Origin: an uncultured Collinsella sp.
Lineage (GTDB): Bacteria > Actinomycetota > Coriobacteriia > Coriobacteriales > Coriobacteriaceae
DNA: 64,000 nucleotides
Assembly (NCBI GenBank): GCA_958443265.1
Contig: CAUCKA010000005.1
Span: 1 to 64,000, forward strand
Direction: 5' to 3'
The number at the start of each line of letters is the position of its first letter. Positions within the stretch are counted from its first letter, which is position 1. Shown here piece after piece: positions 16,833 to 24,718 of this stretch. The position numbers and the translations under genes are program-made. The notes beneath the pieces were generated by a model. That model was given only the letters and a program-made list of their open reading frames with translations, did no database searches and was not told where the DNA came from.

Positions 16833-17261
16833 ATGGTGACGCTCGAGACATTGAGCTATCTATCGACTGCTCCGGACCAGTTCATCGATATTACCGAGGA
16901 CGTGCACGCTGCCATCGAGCGCAGCTCGGTGACGAATGGCTTGGCGGCGATTATTTTGTCGCATACGACCTGCGGAATCGTGGTAAACGAGGGGCTGCCC
17001 TGCGTGGAGACGGATCTTATGGAGACGCTTGATCGCATCGCCCCACTCGATGCCCCCTATGCGCATGCACACTTCCTGCCGAGCTATGGAGCCACCGGTA
17101 ACAACTCCTGTGGGCATATCAAGAGCATGATTTGTGGAAACAGTTGCTTCTTTCCCGTCCAAGATGGCCACATCGTGTGCGGAGGTGCCCAGAACATCTA
17201 TCTTGCGGAGTTTGACGGTCCGCAGAAGCGAAAAGTGTACGTCGAGGTATTGGGGGAGTAA
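16833..17261 (+). CDS. YjbQ (UPF0047) family protein
   Basis: A compact protein of 142 residues. SHTTCGIVVNEG and the C-terminal run GNSCFFPVQDGHIVCGGAQNIYLAEFDGP are the hallmark YjbQ motifs; conserved His residues suggest a metal site. The family has been linked to weak thiamine-phosphate synthase activity but its true role is unclear. AAGGGGA lies 9 bases before ATG 16833; a GTG at 16827, overlapping the previous stop, is possible. Finding it inside a sugar-catabolic operon hints that it acts on a phosphosugar or carbonyl intermediate; this is inference. Confidence 0.82.
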   Translation: MVTLETLSYLSTAPDQFIDITEDVHAAIERSSVTNGLAAIILSHTTCGIVVNEGLPCVETDLMETLDRIAPLDAPYAHAHFLPSYGATGNNSCGHIKSMICGNSCFFPVQDGHIVCGGAQNIYLAEFDGPQKRKVYVEVLGE

Positions 17262-17294
17262 CGCCCCTGCAATAGCCCTATGAAGGAGCACGTT

Positions 17295-18104
17295 ATGTCG
17301 TTTCTAACTTCGATGTTCAAGACCGAAAAGCCGGTTATCGGAATGCTGCACCTGCGTCCTCTGCCGGGCGATCCACTGTTTTATCCGGGTGGAATCGTAT
17401 CGCAGGTCGTGGAAGCCGCCAAGCGCGATCTCGAAGCGTTGCAGCAGGGCGGTGTCGATGGCATTTTGATTACCAATGAGCTCTCGATGCCCTATGAGCA
17501 GCACGTTTCTCCCTCAACCCTTGCATCGATGGGCTATGTAATCGGGGCTCTGTCCCATGATTTGTCGACCCCTTGGGGAGCTGAAGCTATTTACGATGGT
17601 GATGCCACAATCGAGCTGTGCGCTGCCGTCGACGCGCAGTTCACGCGCTGCAATTTTTGCGGTGCCTGGGCCGGTGATCTCGGGCTGATTAACCGAGATT
17701 TCGCTCACACCATGCGTCGCAAGGCGGCGCTGCGCCTGGACGACCTCAAGCTTTTTCACTTCATCACGAGCGAGGGGGAGGTTTATCTCAACGACCGCAC
17801 GACTGCGGACATTGCCGATTCACTTCTCTTTAATTGCCTACCGGATGCGATGGTCATCGGCGGTTCGGCTGCCGGTCGTGGCGCTTCGGGCGAGCTTGCC
17901 GATGAGGTCCGCGAGCGTGTTGGCGAAGTGCCTGTGGTATGTGGCACCGGTTGTCGCGAAAATACCGTGGCTGACGTATTTGCTCACTACGATGGCGCGT
18001 TTGTCGGCACGTGCTTAAAGCGCGACGGAAAGCTGGATGCCCCGGTTGATGTTGAGCGGGTAGCTCGTTTTATGGCTGCCGCTCGTACGGCGCGGGGGGA
18101 GTAG
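17295..18104 (+). CDS. BtpA/SgcQ-family TIM-barrel protein
   Basis: A 269-residue TIM-barrel protein. GMLHLRPLPGDP near the start, GVDGILITNE, and the C-terminal VVCGTGCRENTVAD mark the BtpA/SgcQ family. BtpA was named for photosystem I biogenesis in cyanobacteria; SgcQ sits in an enterobacterial sugar-utilisation cluster, so in heterotrophs a sugar-phosphate role is more likely. The ATG at 17295 follows AAGGAG with a 6-base gap; ATG 17280 would begin ahead of that site. It is immediately followed by an FGGY kinase, which suggests those two share a pathway step. Confidence 0.82.
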   Translation: MSFLTSMFKTEKPVIGMLHLRPLPGDPLFYPGGIVSQVVEAAKRDLEALQQGGVDGILITNELSMPYEQHVSPSTLASMGYVIGALSHDLSTPWGAEAIYDGDATIELCAAVDAQFTRCNFCGAWAGDLGLINRDFAHTMRRKAALRLDDLKLFHFITSEGEVYLNDRTTADIADSLLFNCLPDAMVIGGSAAGRGASGELADEVRERVGEVPVVCGTGCRENTVADVFAHYDGAFVGTCLKRDGKLDAPVDVERVARFMAAARTARGE

Positions 18105-18110
18105 GCACCT

Positions 18111-19628
18111 ATGGCGCTCTATCTGGGTATTGATATTGGGACAAGCGCCTCTAAAGGCGTTTTAATCGATGATCGATGCAACATCGTTTGCCAAGCCTCT
18201 TGTGGACACGAGACGGACAACCCGTGTGATGGATGGTACCAGCATGATGCGGAGGCAGTTTGGTGGGGCGATTTTTGCCGCCTGTCGCGCGAGCTGGTGG
18301 CGCGATCGGGGGTTAACGCGGCACAGATCGGATGCGTGGGCCTTTCCGCATTAGGTTGCGACTGTGTGCCGGTCGATACCGAGTGCAACGCGCTGGCCCC
18401 CGCAATTTTGTACGGAGTCGATGCACGTTCGAAGCCGCAGATTGACGAGCTTCTTTCCGAATATGGGTCAGATCGCGCACGCGAGCTTTTCGGACACGAT
18501 CCCTGTTCGTCAGATATTGCTCCCAAGATCTTGTGGTTTAAGGAGAATATGCCCGAGGTGCACGAACGTGCCGCGAAGTTCCTGACGGCGTCATCGTTTC
18601 TGTGCGCAAAGTTGACGGGGCGTTTTACGGTGGACCGTTATTTGGCGGAGGATTTTCTTCCCCTATACGACCGCTACACCTGGAAGGTTGATGCTCGGGA
18701 ATGTGCTCGTTTCTGCCGGCCTGACCAGATGGCTGAGGTAATGTCGGCTACCGATATTGCCGGGGTGATTACGCGGCGTGCGGCTGAGGCGACGGGGCTC
18801 GCGGCAGGGACACCTGTCTTAGTGGGAACGGGCGACTCTGGTGCCGAGGCTATTTCGACGGGTGTATTCCGTCCCGGCGATATGATGGTTCAGTTGGGGA
18901 GTACGGCGTATTTCATCTACCTGGCTGATCATATGATCGATGATGCCCGCCTGTGGCCAGGGACGTTTATCATTCCCGGAACTTATGGGATCTGCGCGGG
19001 GACCAATACGGCGGGCGCACTCACATCGTGGCTGCGCCAAGAGTTGTATCGCGACGCCGTAGAGGCCGAGGGCCACGGTGGCCCCGATGCATATTCGGTT
19101 ATGGCGCATGATGCCGCCGACGTGGCGCCGGGTGCCGATGGGCTCCTGTGTCTGCCGTACTTTGCGGGGGAGCGTACTCCGCTCAACGATCCCGAGGCAC
19201 GTGGCGTCTTCTTTGGCCTGACCGGAAGGCATACGCGAGCCCATATGGTTCGCGCCGCCTTGGAAGGCGTCGCGTATACCGTTGCATCCCATGTCGACAT
19301 TATCGAGCGACAGCATGGACTGCCAATTGGGCGCATTATGCTTGTCGGAGGTGGAACCAAGAATCCAGTTTGGATGCAAGCTATCGCCGACGTATGCGGG
19401 CGCGAGGTCTCGGTTGCCAAGGTTACGGTGGGCGCATGCTTCGGTGATGCCATCATGGCAGCTCTCGCAGGTGGCGCCTATGCATCATGGGATGAACTCG
19501 CCCAAGTCCTTGGCGTTGCGCAAACAATCGTGCCCGATATGGCTGCCCACGAGTTATATGCGTCGCGCCGTCATATCTTTGACGAATTGTATGCACGCAA
19601 CTGTGATCTCATGCACGAATTGGTGTAA
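18111..19628 (+). CDS. FGGY-family carbohydrate kinase, xylulokinase-like
   Basis: A 505-residue kinase of the FGGY family. YLGIDIGTSASKGVLID at the N-terminus is phosphate motif 1, LVGTGDSGAEAISTG starts domain II, and MLVGGGTKNPVWMQAIADV is the adenosine motif. Length and motifs are closest to xylulokinase, but FGGY substrates range over many sugars and polyols. It ends the operon and is followed by a terminator. Its start lies 6 bases after the BtpA-like stop, with GGGGGGAG upstream. A third sugar kinase in one operon implies more than one carbohydrate product is handled. Confidence 0.86.
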   Translation: MALYLGIDIGTSASKGVLIDDRCNIVCQASCGHETDNPCDGWYQHDAEAVWWGDFCRLSRELVARSGVNAAQIGCVGLSALGCDCVPVDTECNALAPAILYGVDARSKPQIDELLSEYGSDRARELFGHDPCSSDIAPKILWFKENMPEVHERAAKFLTASSFLCAKLTGRFTVDRYLAEDFLPLYDRYTWKVDARECARFCRPDQMAEVMSATDIAGVITRRAAEATGLAAGTPVLVGTGDSGAEAISTGVFRPGDMMVQLGSTAYFIYLADHMIDDARLWPGTFIIPGTYGICAGTNTAGALTSWLRQELYRDAVEAEGHGGPDAYSVMAHDAADVAPGADGLLCLPYFAGERTPLNDPEARGVFFGLTGRHTRAHMVRAALEGVAYTVASHVDIIERQHGLPIGRIMLVGGGTKNPVWMQAIADVCGREVSVAKVTVGACFGDAIMAALAGGAYASWDELAQVLGVAQTIVPDMAAHELYASRRHIFDELYARNCDLMHELV

Positions 19629-19655
19629 TGCTGCCGAATTGTACTGCCTTCCAAT

Positions 19656-19696
19656 AGGGACTGCGTTGTGCGATTCGCATGTCCCTTGGCATTTTT
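19656..19696 (+). terminator. Terminator at end of the Amadori-type operon
   Basis: AGGGACTGCG pairs with CGCATGTCCCT (one bulge), followed by TTGGCATTTTT. It lies between convergent genes. Confidence 0.7.
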
Positions 19697-19707
19697 GCCC
19701 ACAGGGG

Positions 19708-20490
19708 TTAGCGAAGGTCAAAAACAGAGTGCGCATTTGCTAAAACTGCCGACTCGATGCGCTTTGCGTCACAGTTTTTGAGTGAGGCAATGCGCATCGA
19801 GGTCCTTGTGAGCGATCTGATGAGCGATTGCGCGCTTGTTTCTGTGTTTGGCTCGGCCGGCGCATCGGTCTCGAGCAGTAGACGGTCGAGTGGAATCTGT
19901 CGTGCGTATTCGCGACCGCGCTTGGTGGCGAGCATGCGTTCGTTGACGGAAAAATAGCAGCCTGCATTACGCGCGCGGACGAGTTCGTCCGAAGTGCCGC
20001 TAAACCAGTGGAAGATGATAACGGGGGAGTCGGAGTTTGGGATGAGTAATCCATGCGATTCGAGGACGTCCAGTACGGTTCCCGCCGAACGAACGGCGTG
20101 AATTGATATCACGCGCCCGGTAAGAGGATGCTGCACGAGTGTATCGCAGAGCCGGTCAAATGCCTGTATTTGTAGCGGCTCACTTCCGGCAAAACGAGCG
20201 GAAAAGTCGAGCCCGACTTCGCCAACAAAACGCTCTTGCGCGGCAATTTGGCAGAGTAGGTTAATTTCTGCGTTGCCGCATCGCTCGTCGGCGAGCCACC
20301 AGGGATGGAGGCCGATGCCCTTGATGACGGTAGGAGGGCGACGGGTTCGCCCATGTGCGTTAGCGAAGTCGCGTGGATCGACGCCGCAATCAAATAGACC
20401 CAAGCCCAGTGCCGTTGCCTCATCAGCAACGGCGTCCGGGTGAGCCATTAAATCAAGATGGCAGTGTGCATCAAATAACCGGGGCTCCAT
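19708..20490 (-). CDS. TatD-family metal-dependent hydrolase
   Basis: A 260-residue TatD-type TIM barrel. Ligand positions are visible: FDAHCHLD (HxH), GEVGLDFS (Glu), VISIHAVRS (His), IIFHWFSG (His) and LLLETDAP (Asp). Bacterial TatD proteins are 3'-5' exonucleases or D-amino-acyl-tRNA-like hydrolases tied to DNA and oxidative damage repair; this copy is close to the normal 260 residues. It is followed on the same strand (upstream) by the TcdA-like gene 14 bases away, implying co-transcription in the order tcdA then tatD. Confidence 0.88.
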   Translation of the reverse strand: MEPRLFDAHCHLDLMAHPDAVADEATALGLGLFDCGVDPRDFANAHGRTRRPPTVIKGIGLHPWWLADERCGNAEINLLCQIAAQERFVGEVGLDFSARFAGSEPLQIQAFDRLCDTLVQHPLTGRVISIHAVRSAGTVLDVLESHGLLIPNSDSPVIIFHWFSGTSDELVRARNAGCYFSVNERMLATKRGREYARQIPLDRLLLETDAPAEPNTETSAQSLIRSLTRTSMRIASLKNCDAKRIESAVLANAHSVFDLR

Positions 20491-20504
20491 CTCGGCGCGC
20501 TCCG

Positions 20505-21299
20505 CTAGTCTAGGCGCTGGCCATCGGCGCGCACGCGCTCGGTGCCGCGGCCACTGATCTGGCGGATAACCTCTCCGGCGATCATCTGGCCCATGATGGG
20601 CGGCATAAAGCTGGCGGTTCCCAGCTCGGTGCGCTCGTGGATATTGGAAGGGTCGCGGGGCTGCGTCTTAACCGATTCCTCGCAGCTAAACAGTACATGT
20701 AGGCTCTTGATTCCGCGCTTCTTGCATTCTTTGCGCATGATGCGGCTCATGGGGTCACGTACCGTATCGAAAATGTCGGCAAAGCGGAGGCACTCGGGAT
20801 GGAGCTTGTTGGCCCCGCCCATGGAGCTAACCAAACGAATGTCGTGGTCCTGAGCATATTTGGCAATGGTGAGCTTGGCCGAGATGGTATCGATGGCGTC
20901 GACGACGTAGTCGAGCTTGCCGTCCGTCTGCTCCAAAACGCTCGTGAAGAACTCGTCGATGTTGTCGCTCAGCAGGTATTCGGTGCGCTTGATAACGGTG
21001 GCGGCGGGATTGATGTCGTGGATCATGGCTTCCATTACGTCAACCTTGCGCTTGCCGACGGTGCTGTGAAAGGCGATAGCCTGGCGATTGATATTGCTTG
21101 GCGCGATGATGTCCTTGTCCAAAATGACGAAATGTCCAATGCCGCCGCGGGCAAGTGCCTCGCAGCAATTGGAGCCCACGCCTCCGCAGCCGAGCACCAG
21201 CACCGTGGCGGCGGCGAGTTTGTCGAGCGCCTCGCGGCCCATGATGATTTCGAGCTTGGTATCGCGCGTCTCGACGAGAGCGGCTGTGGTTTCGGCCAT
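20505..21299 (-). CDS. tcdA: tRNA threonylcarbamoyladenosine dehydratase
   Basis: A 264-residue E1-like (ThiF/MoeB fold) enzyme. GCGGVGSNCCEALARGGIGH near residue 40 is the ATP site, DNINRQ-type text reads PSNINRQAIA, and VDAIDTISAKL and SSMGGANK are the downstream motifs typical of TcdA/CsdL. It cyclises t6A37 in tRNAs to ct6A using ATP. The ATG at 21299 sits 6 bases after GGAGG; the ATG at 21305 directly abuts that site and is unlikely. Upstream lies an intergenic region with a divergent ArsR-type gene. Confidence 0.9.
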   Translation of the reverse strand: MAETTAALVETRDTKLEIIMGREALDKLAAATVLVLGCGGVGSNCCEALARGGIGHFVILDKDIIAPSNINRQAIAFHSTVGKRKVDVMEAMIHDINPAATVIKRTEYLLSDNIDEFFTSVLEQTDGKLDYVVDAIDTISAKLTIAKYAQDHDIRLVSSMGGANKLHPECLRFADIFDTVRDPMSRIMRKECKKRGIKSLHVLFSCEESVKTQPRDPSNIHERTELGTASFMPPIMGQMIAGEVIRQISGRGTERVRADGQRLD

Positions 21300-21399
21300 A
21301 GACATCCTCCGATGGGGAAGCGAATCGTGTTTTAGCTATCGTCATTATAGGTATTATCGCGATTCCATTTGAGCCCTAGGGGCTTGTTGAAATGAGGCA

Positions 21400-21518
21400 G
21401 TGATTCGCATAAGATTGAAGCAGATGGCGCCCGTTGCCGCGGGTTAGCCAACTCCAAAACACGTTTGTAGCGTGAGAAGTGGCCGTCTTCGCATTACGCG
21501 GGGGCGGCTATTTTTTGA
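21400..21518 (+). ncRNA. Possible small RNA ending in an orphan terminator
   Basis: TGGCCGTC pairs with GGCGGCTA and is followed by TTTTTT (21479-21517), yet no plus-strand gene lies upstream: tcdA runs the other way. The preceding 80 bases are GC-rich with GCGCCCGTTGCCGCGGG. A short transcript or a leader could end here. Evidence is only the hairpin. Confidence 0.3.
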
Positions 21519-21526
21519 GTGTAAGA

Positions 21527-21550
21527 TTAGATAGTTAGACAAACATCTAA
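21527..21550. promoter_or_regulatory. Inverted repeat operator before the ArsR-type gene
   Basis: TTAGAT (21527-21532) and ATCTAA (21545-21550) are reverse complements 12 bases apart in an AT-rich stretch, with TATAGTGT about 10 bases downstream as a -10-like element. ArsR/SdpR proteins bind such sites, so autoregulation is likely. Confidence 0.5.
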
Positions 21551-21598
21551 ATATCGAGTATAGTGTGCGCGTCGAACGAAATGCTGAGAGGAGGTCCT

Positions 21599-21877
21599 AT
21601 GCCGGGAGAGGGTTTTAAGGCGCTGGCCGATCCTACACGGCGTCACATTTTGGAACTGCTGCGCGAGGGCAATCGCACGGCTGGGGAGCTTGCCGAGCAT
21701 TTTGACATCAGCAAGCCGTCATTGAGCCATCATTTGGCGACGCTCAAAAACGCCGGGTTGGTGACCGACGAACGTCATGGCCAAAACATCGTTTACAGCT
21801 TAAACACCACCGTCATGCAGGACTTGATCGGTTGGTTTATGGGCTTTACAAACACGGAAGGTGATAAGGATGAATAA
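21599..21877 (+). CDS. SdpR-like ArsR-family repressor
   Basis: A 92-residue winged-helix repressor. FKALADPTRRHILELL opens the ArsR fold and GELAEHFDISKPSLSHHLATLKNAGLV is the helix-turn-helix. No metal-binding Cys motif is seen, consistent with the SdpR branch. Start at 21599 follows GAGGAGGTCC. It overlaps the next gene, an SdpI-like membrane protein, by 8 bases. In Bacillus, SdpR represses its own operon and is relieved when SdpI senses the SdpC toxin at the membrane; a related sensor/repressor pair is inferred here, though no toxin gene is nearby. Confidence 0.88.
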   Translation: MPGEGFKALADPTRRHILELLREGNRTAGELAEHFDISKPSLSHHLATLKNAGLVTDERHGQNIVYSLNTTVMQDLIGWFMGFTNTEGDKDE

Positions 21878-22574
21878 CGAAAACAAGGGCATTCACGCCA
21901 CGGGGGTATCGTCGCGAGCGTGGGCCATGCTTGTTGTGGTCTGCGCTATTAATGTTGCCGCGCATCTCTGGGTGATGCCGAGCTTGCCTGCGCAGATTCC
22001 CACGCACTGGGGCGCGAACGGCGCTGTCGACGGTTGGGGTCCTAGCTGGATGGCATCGGCGCTCGGCGCGTTGCCGCTGGCGCTTCTCGCAATGTTCCGC
22101 GTGGTGCCGCGCATCGATCCCAAAGGTGAGGCATATCGAACCTCGGGCAAGTTCTATCAGGGCTTCGTAATCGCCTTTACCTTGTTCATGTGTGCCGTAA
22201 GCTGGCTGGGAGAGCTTACGGTCTGGGGCGTGGTGCCGGCGGTCGGTTCGGTCAACGTGCTGATTTCCGGTGCTATCGGTTTGCTATTCATCGGCGTAGG
22301 CAACTACTTGCCGCGTGTGAAGCAGAACTATACGCTCGGTATCAAGACGCCTTGGGCGCTTGCCGATCCCGAGAACTGGCGCCGTACGCAGCGCTTTGGC
22401 GGTGCCTGCTTTATGGTGCTGGGTGTTGGCCTGATTGCGATGGGCGTGGCAGGTGCGGTGCTTTCGAATGAAGTCGTCGCCGTGGTGATTGCGGTTCTGG
22501 CGTTTGGTTCGGTCGGAGCCGTCTACGTCTACTCGTATCTGCTGTGGCGCAAATCTCAGCGGGCTGTTCGTTAA
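21870..22574 (+). CDS. SdpI-family membrane protein
   Basis: A 234-residue membrane protein with about six hydrophobic segments. LPAQIPTHWGANGAVDGWG is the DUF1648-type motif and NYTLGIKTPWALADPENWRRTQRF the SdpI motif. SdpI gives immunity to the SdpC toxin and transmits its presence to SdpR. The ATG at 21870 overlaps the repressor's stop codon region, so the two are translationally coupled. It may protect against a peptide made by neighbours; the substrate is unknown. Confidence 0.86.
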   Translation: MNNENKGIHATGVSSRAWAMLVVVCAINVAAHLWVMPSLPAQIPTHWGANGAVDGWGPSWMASALGALPLALLAMFRVVPRIDPKGEAYRTSGKFYQGFVIAFTLFMCAVSWLGELTVWGVVPAVGSVNVLISGAIGLLFIGVGNYLPRVKQNYTLGIKTPWALADPENWRRTQRFGGACFMVLGVGLIAMGVAGAVLSNEVVAVVIAVLAFGSVGAVYVYSYLLWRKSQRAVR

Positions 22575-22635
22575 GGTTGCGGAAAACTAGCGTACGCAGT
22601 TCATGGTATGTTCTGGGGGATTTTTCCCAGGTAGT

Positions 22636-22672
22636 ATTAGGGGGTATGGGCAACCATGCCCCTTTTTCGTTA
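22636..22672 (+). terminator. Terminator or attenuator upstream of ettA
   Basis: GGGGGTATGG pairs with CCATGCCCC around GCAA and is followed by TTTTTCG. It ends the SdpRI transcript or attenuates ettA, which starts 87 bases later. A smaller hairpin CTGGG/CCCAG precedes it. Confidence 0.75.
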
Positions 22673-22758
22673 CGTTTCAGAGCTGATTTCCTCATTTCGT
22701 TTCTACTAAAGCGAAACAAGAATAGAGAAACAGCAGGTAGAAAGGATAAAACAGGCAA

Positions 22759-24438
22759 ATGGCAGAGTTTATCTACCAGATGTATCAGGCTCGTAAGGCC
22801 CATGGCGACAAGGTGATCCTTGACGACGTGACCCTGAGCTTCTACCCCGGTGCCAAGATCGGCGTCGTGGGCCCCAACGGTATGGGCAAGTCGACCCTGC
22901 TCAAGATCATGGCCGGCATCGAGGAGGTCTCCAACGGCGATGCCAGGCTTACCCCCGGCTATACCGTGGGTATCCTGCAGCAGGAGCCGCCGCTCGACGA
23001 CGACAAGACCGTCATCGAGAACGTGCGCATGGCGTTTGGCGACATGATCGCCAAGGTCGATCGCTTCAACAAGATCGGCGAGGAGATGTGCGACCCGGAT
23101 TGCGACATGGACGCCCTCATGGCCGAGATGGGCAAGCTCCAGGACGAGATCGATGCCGCCGACGGCTGGGATATCGATTCCAAGCTCGGCCAGGCCATGG
23201 ACGCTCTGCAGCTGCCCGATTCCGACATGCCGGTCAACGTGCTTTCCGGCGGCGAGCGCCGTCGCGTGGCCCTGTGCAAGCTGCTGCTCGAGGCTCCCGA
23301 CCTGCTGCTGCTCGACGAGCCCACGAACCACCTGGACGCTGAGTCGATCCTGTGGCTCGAGCATTTCCTGCACAACTACCAGGGCGCGGTGCTTGCCGTC
23401 ACGCATGATCGCTACTTCCTGGATAACGTTGCCGAGTGGATCTGCGAGGTCGACCGCGGTCACCTTTATCCCTACAAGGGTAACTACTCCACGTATCTGG
23501 AGACCAAGGCCGCGCGTATCGAGGCGCAGGGCAACCGCGACGCCAAGCTCGCCAAGCGCATGGAGGCCGAGCTCGAGTGGGTGCGCAGCTCGCCCAAGGC
23601 CCGCCAGGCCAAGAACAAGGCCCGTCTGGCTCGCTACGAGGAGATGGAGGCTGAGGCCCGCGCAAGCCAGAAGCTCGACTGGACCGACATCCGCATTCCC
23701 GTTGGACCGCGTCTGGGCAACAAGGTGCTCGAGGCTCATCACCTGCACAAGGAGTTCGATGGCCGTGTGCTCATCGACGACCTATCGTTCACCCTGCCGC
23801 GCAACGGCATCGTGGGCGTCATCGGCCCCAACGGTGTGGGCAAGACCACACTGTTCAAGACCATCGTGGGCTTGGAGCCGCTCACCTCGGGCGAGCTCGA
23901 GATCGGCGAGACCGTCAAGATCTCCTACGTCGATCAGAACCGTTCTGGCATCGACCCCGATAAGAACCTGTGGGAGGTCGTCTCGGACGGCCTGGACCAC
24001 ATGATGGTCGGCGAGACCGAGGTTCCCAGCCGCGCGTACGTGGCGAGTTTTGGCTTTAAGGGCCAGGACCAGCAGAAGCGCGCCGGTGTGCTCTCCGGTG
24101 GCGAGCGCAACCGTCTGAACTTGGCGCTTACGCTCAAGCAGGGCGGCAACCTGCTGCTCCTCGACGAGCCCACGAACGACCTCGACGTCGAGACGCTGTC
24201 CTCGCTTGAGGCGGCGCTGCTTGAGTTCCCGGGCTGCTCGGTGGTCATTAGCCACGACCGTATGTTCCTGGACCGCGTCGCCACGCATATTCTGGCGTGG
24301 GAGGGCACCGACGAGAATCCGGGCAACTGGTATTGGTTCGAGGGCAACTTCGAGGCCTATCAGGCTAACCGCATCGAGCGCCTGGGCGAGGATGCAGCCC
24401 AGCCGCATCGTATTCACCGTAAGCTGACGCGCGACTAG
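22759..24438 (+). CDS. ettA: ABC-F translational throttle protein EttA
   Basis: A 559-residue soluble protein with two ABC ATPase domains and no membrane segment. Walker A motifs GPNGMGKST (near 39) and GPNGVGKTT (near 356), signatures LSGGERRRVALC and LSGGERNRLNLA, and Walker B LLLDEPTNHLD and LLLDEPTNDLD are intact. The arm and P-site linker region (KAARIEAQGNRDAKLAKRMEAE and RQAKNKARLARYEEM) fit EttA, which gates ribosomes by energy charge. Start at 22759 follows AGGATAAAACAGGCAA. It is a single-gene unit between two terminators. Confidence 0.93.
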   Translation: MAEFIYQMYQARKAHGDKVILDDVTLSFYPGAKIGVVGPNGMGKSTLLKIMAGIEEVSNGDARLTPGYTVGILQQEPPLDDDKTVIENVRMAFGDMIAKVDRFNKIGEEMCDPDCDMDALMAEMGKLQDEIDAADGWDIDSKLGQAMDALQLPDSDMPVNVLSGGERRRVALCKLLLEAPDLLLLDEPTNHLDAESILWLEHFLHNYQGAVLAVTHDRYFLDNVAEWICEVDRGHLYPYKGNYSTYLETKAARIEAQGNRDAKLAKRMEAELEWVRSSPKARQAKNKARLARYEEMEAEARASQKLDWTDIRIPVGPRLGNKVLEAHHLHKEFDGRVLIDDLSFTLPRNGIVGVIGPNGVGKTTLFKTIVGLEPLTSGELEIGETVKISYVDQNRSGIDPDKNLWEVVSDGLDHMMVGETEVPSRAYVASFGFKGQDQQKRAGVLSGGERNRLNLALTLKQGGNLLLLDEPTNDLDVETLSSLEAALLEFPGCSVVISHDRMFLDRVATHILAWEGTDENPGNWYWFEGNFEAYQANRIERLGEDAAQPHRIHRKLTRD

Positions 24439-24446
24439 TAGCAAGT

Positions 24447-24478
24447 AGAAAGGCCGCCAGCAAGGGCGGCCTTTCTTG
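24447..24478 (+). terminator. Terminator after ettA
   Basis: AGAAAGGCCGCC pairs perfectly with GGCGGCCTTTCT across a six-base loop, followed by TGT. Confidence 0.85.
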
Positions 24479-24650
24479 TAGCAATTGCACTGCAGCTATG
24501 TCCTGGCTGCTGGTTTGATTCATAATCAAAGTCATCTCTTTGGGATTAAAGCCCGTTTTTGCTATGAGTGATTTTCTAATTCCGTTTAAAACGTAAAGAC
24601 GTATTGGGTTACAAGGACATAAGCAAATCGAATTGAAATATAACCAGTGC

Positions 24651-24662
24651 TGTAACGTTACA
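24651..24662. promoter_or_regulatory. TGTAACGTTACA palindrome before the exported protease-like gene
   Basis: An exact 12-base palindrome followed 10 bases on by TATAGAAT, a good -10-like element. It is about 57 bases upstream of the start codon and could be a repressor site. The 24479-24718 gap is AT-rich and otherwise empty. Confidence 0.45.
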
Positions 24663-24718
24663 AAAAAGGTTATAGAATAGGAGTATCTTATAAGTCGCTC
24701 CTCTAGAAAGAAGAACAT

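Noticed and set aside
22636..22758. Riboswitch upstream of ettA
   Set aside because: Only simple hairpins are visible; no known aptamer motif was recognised.
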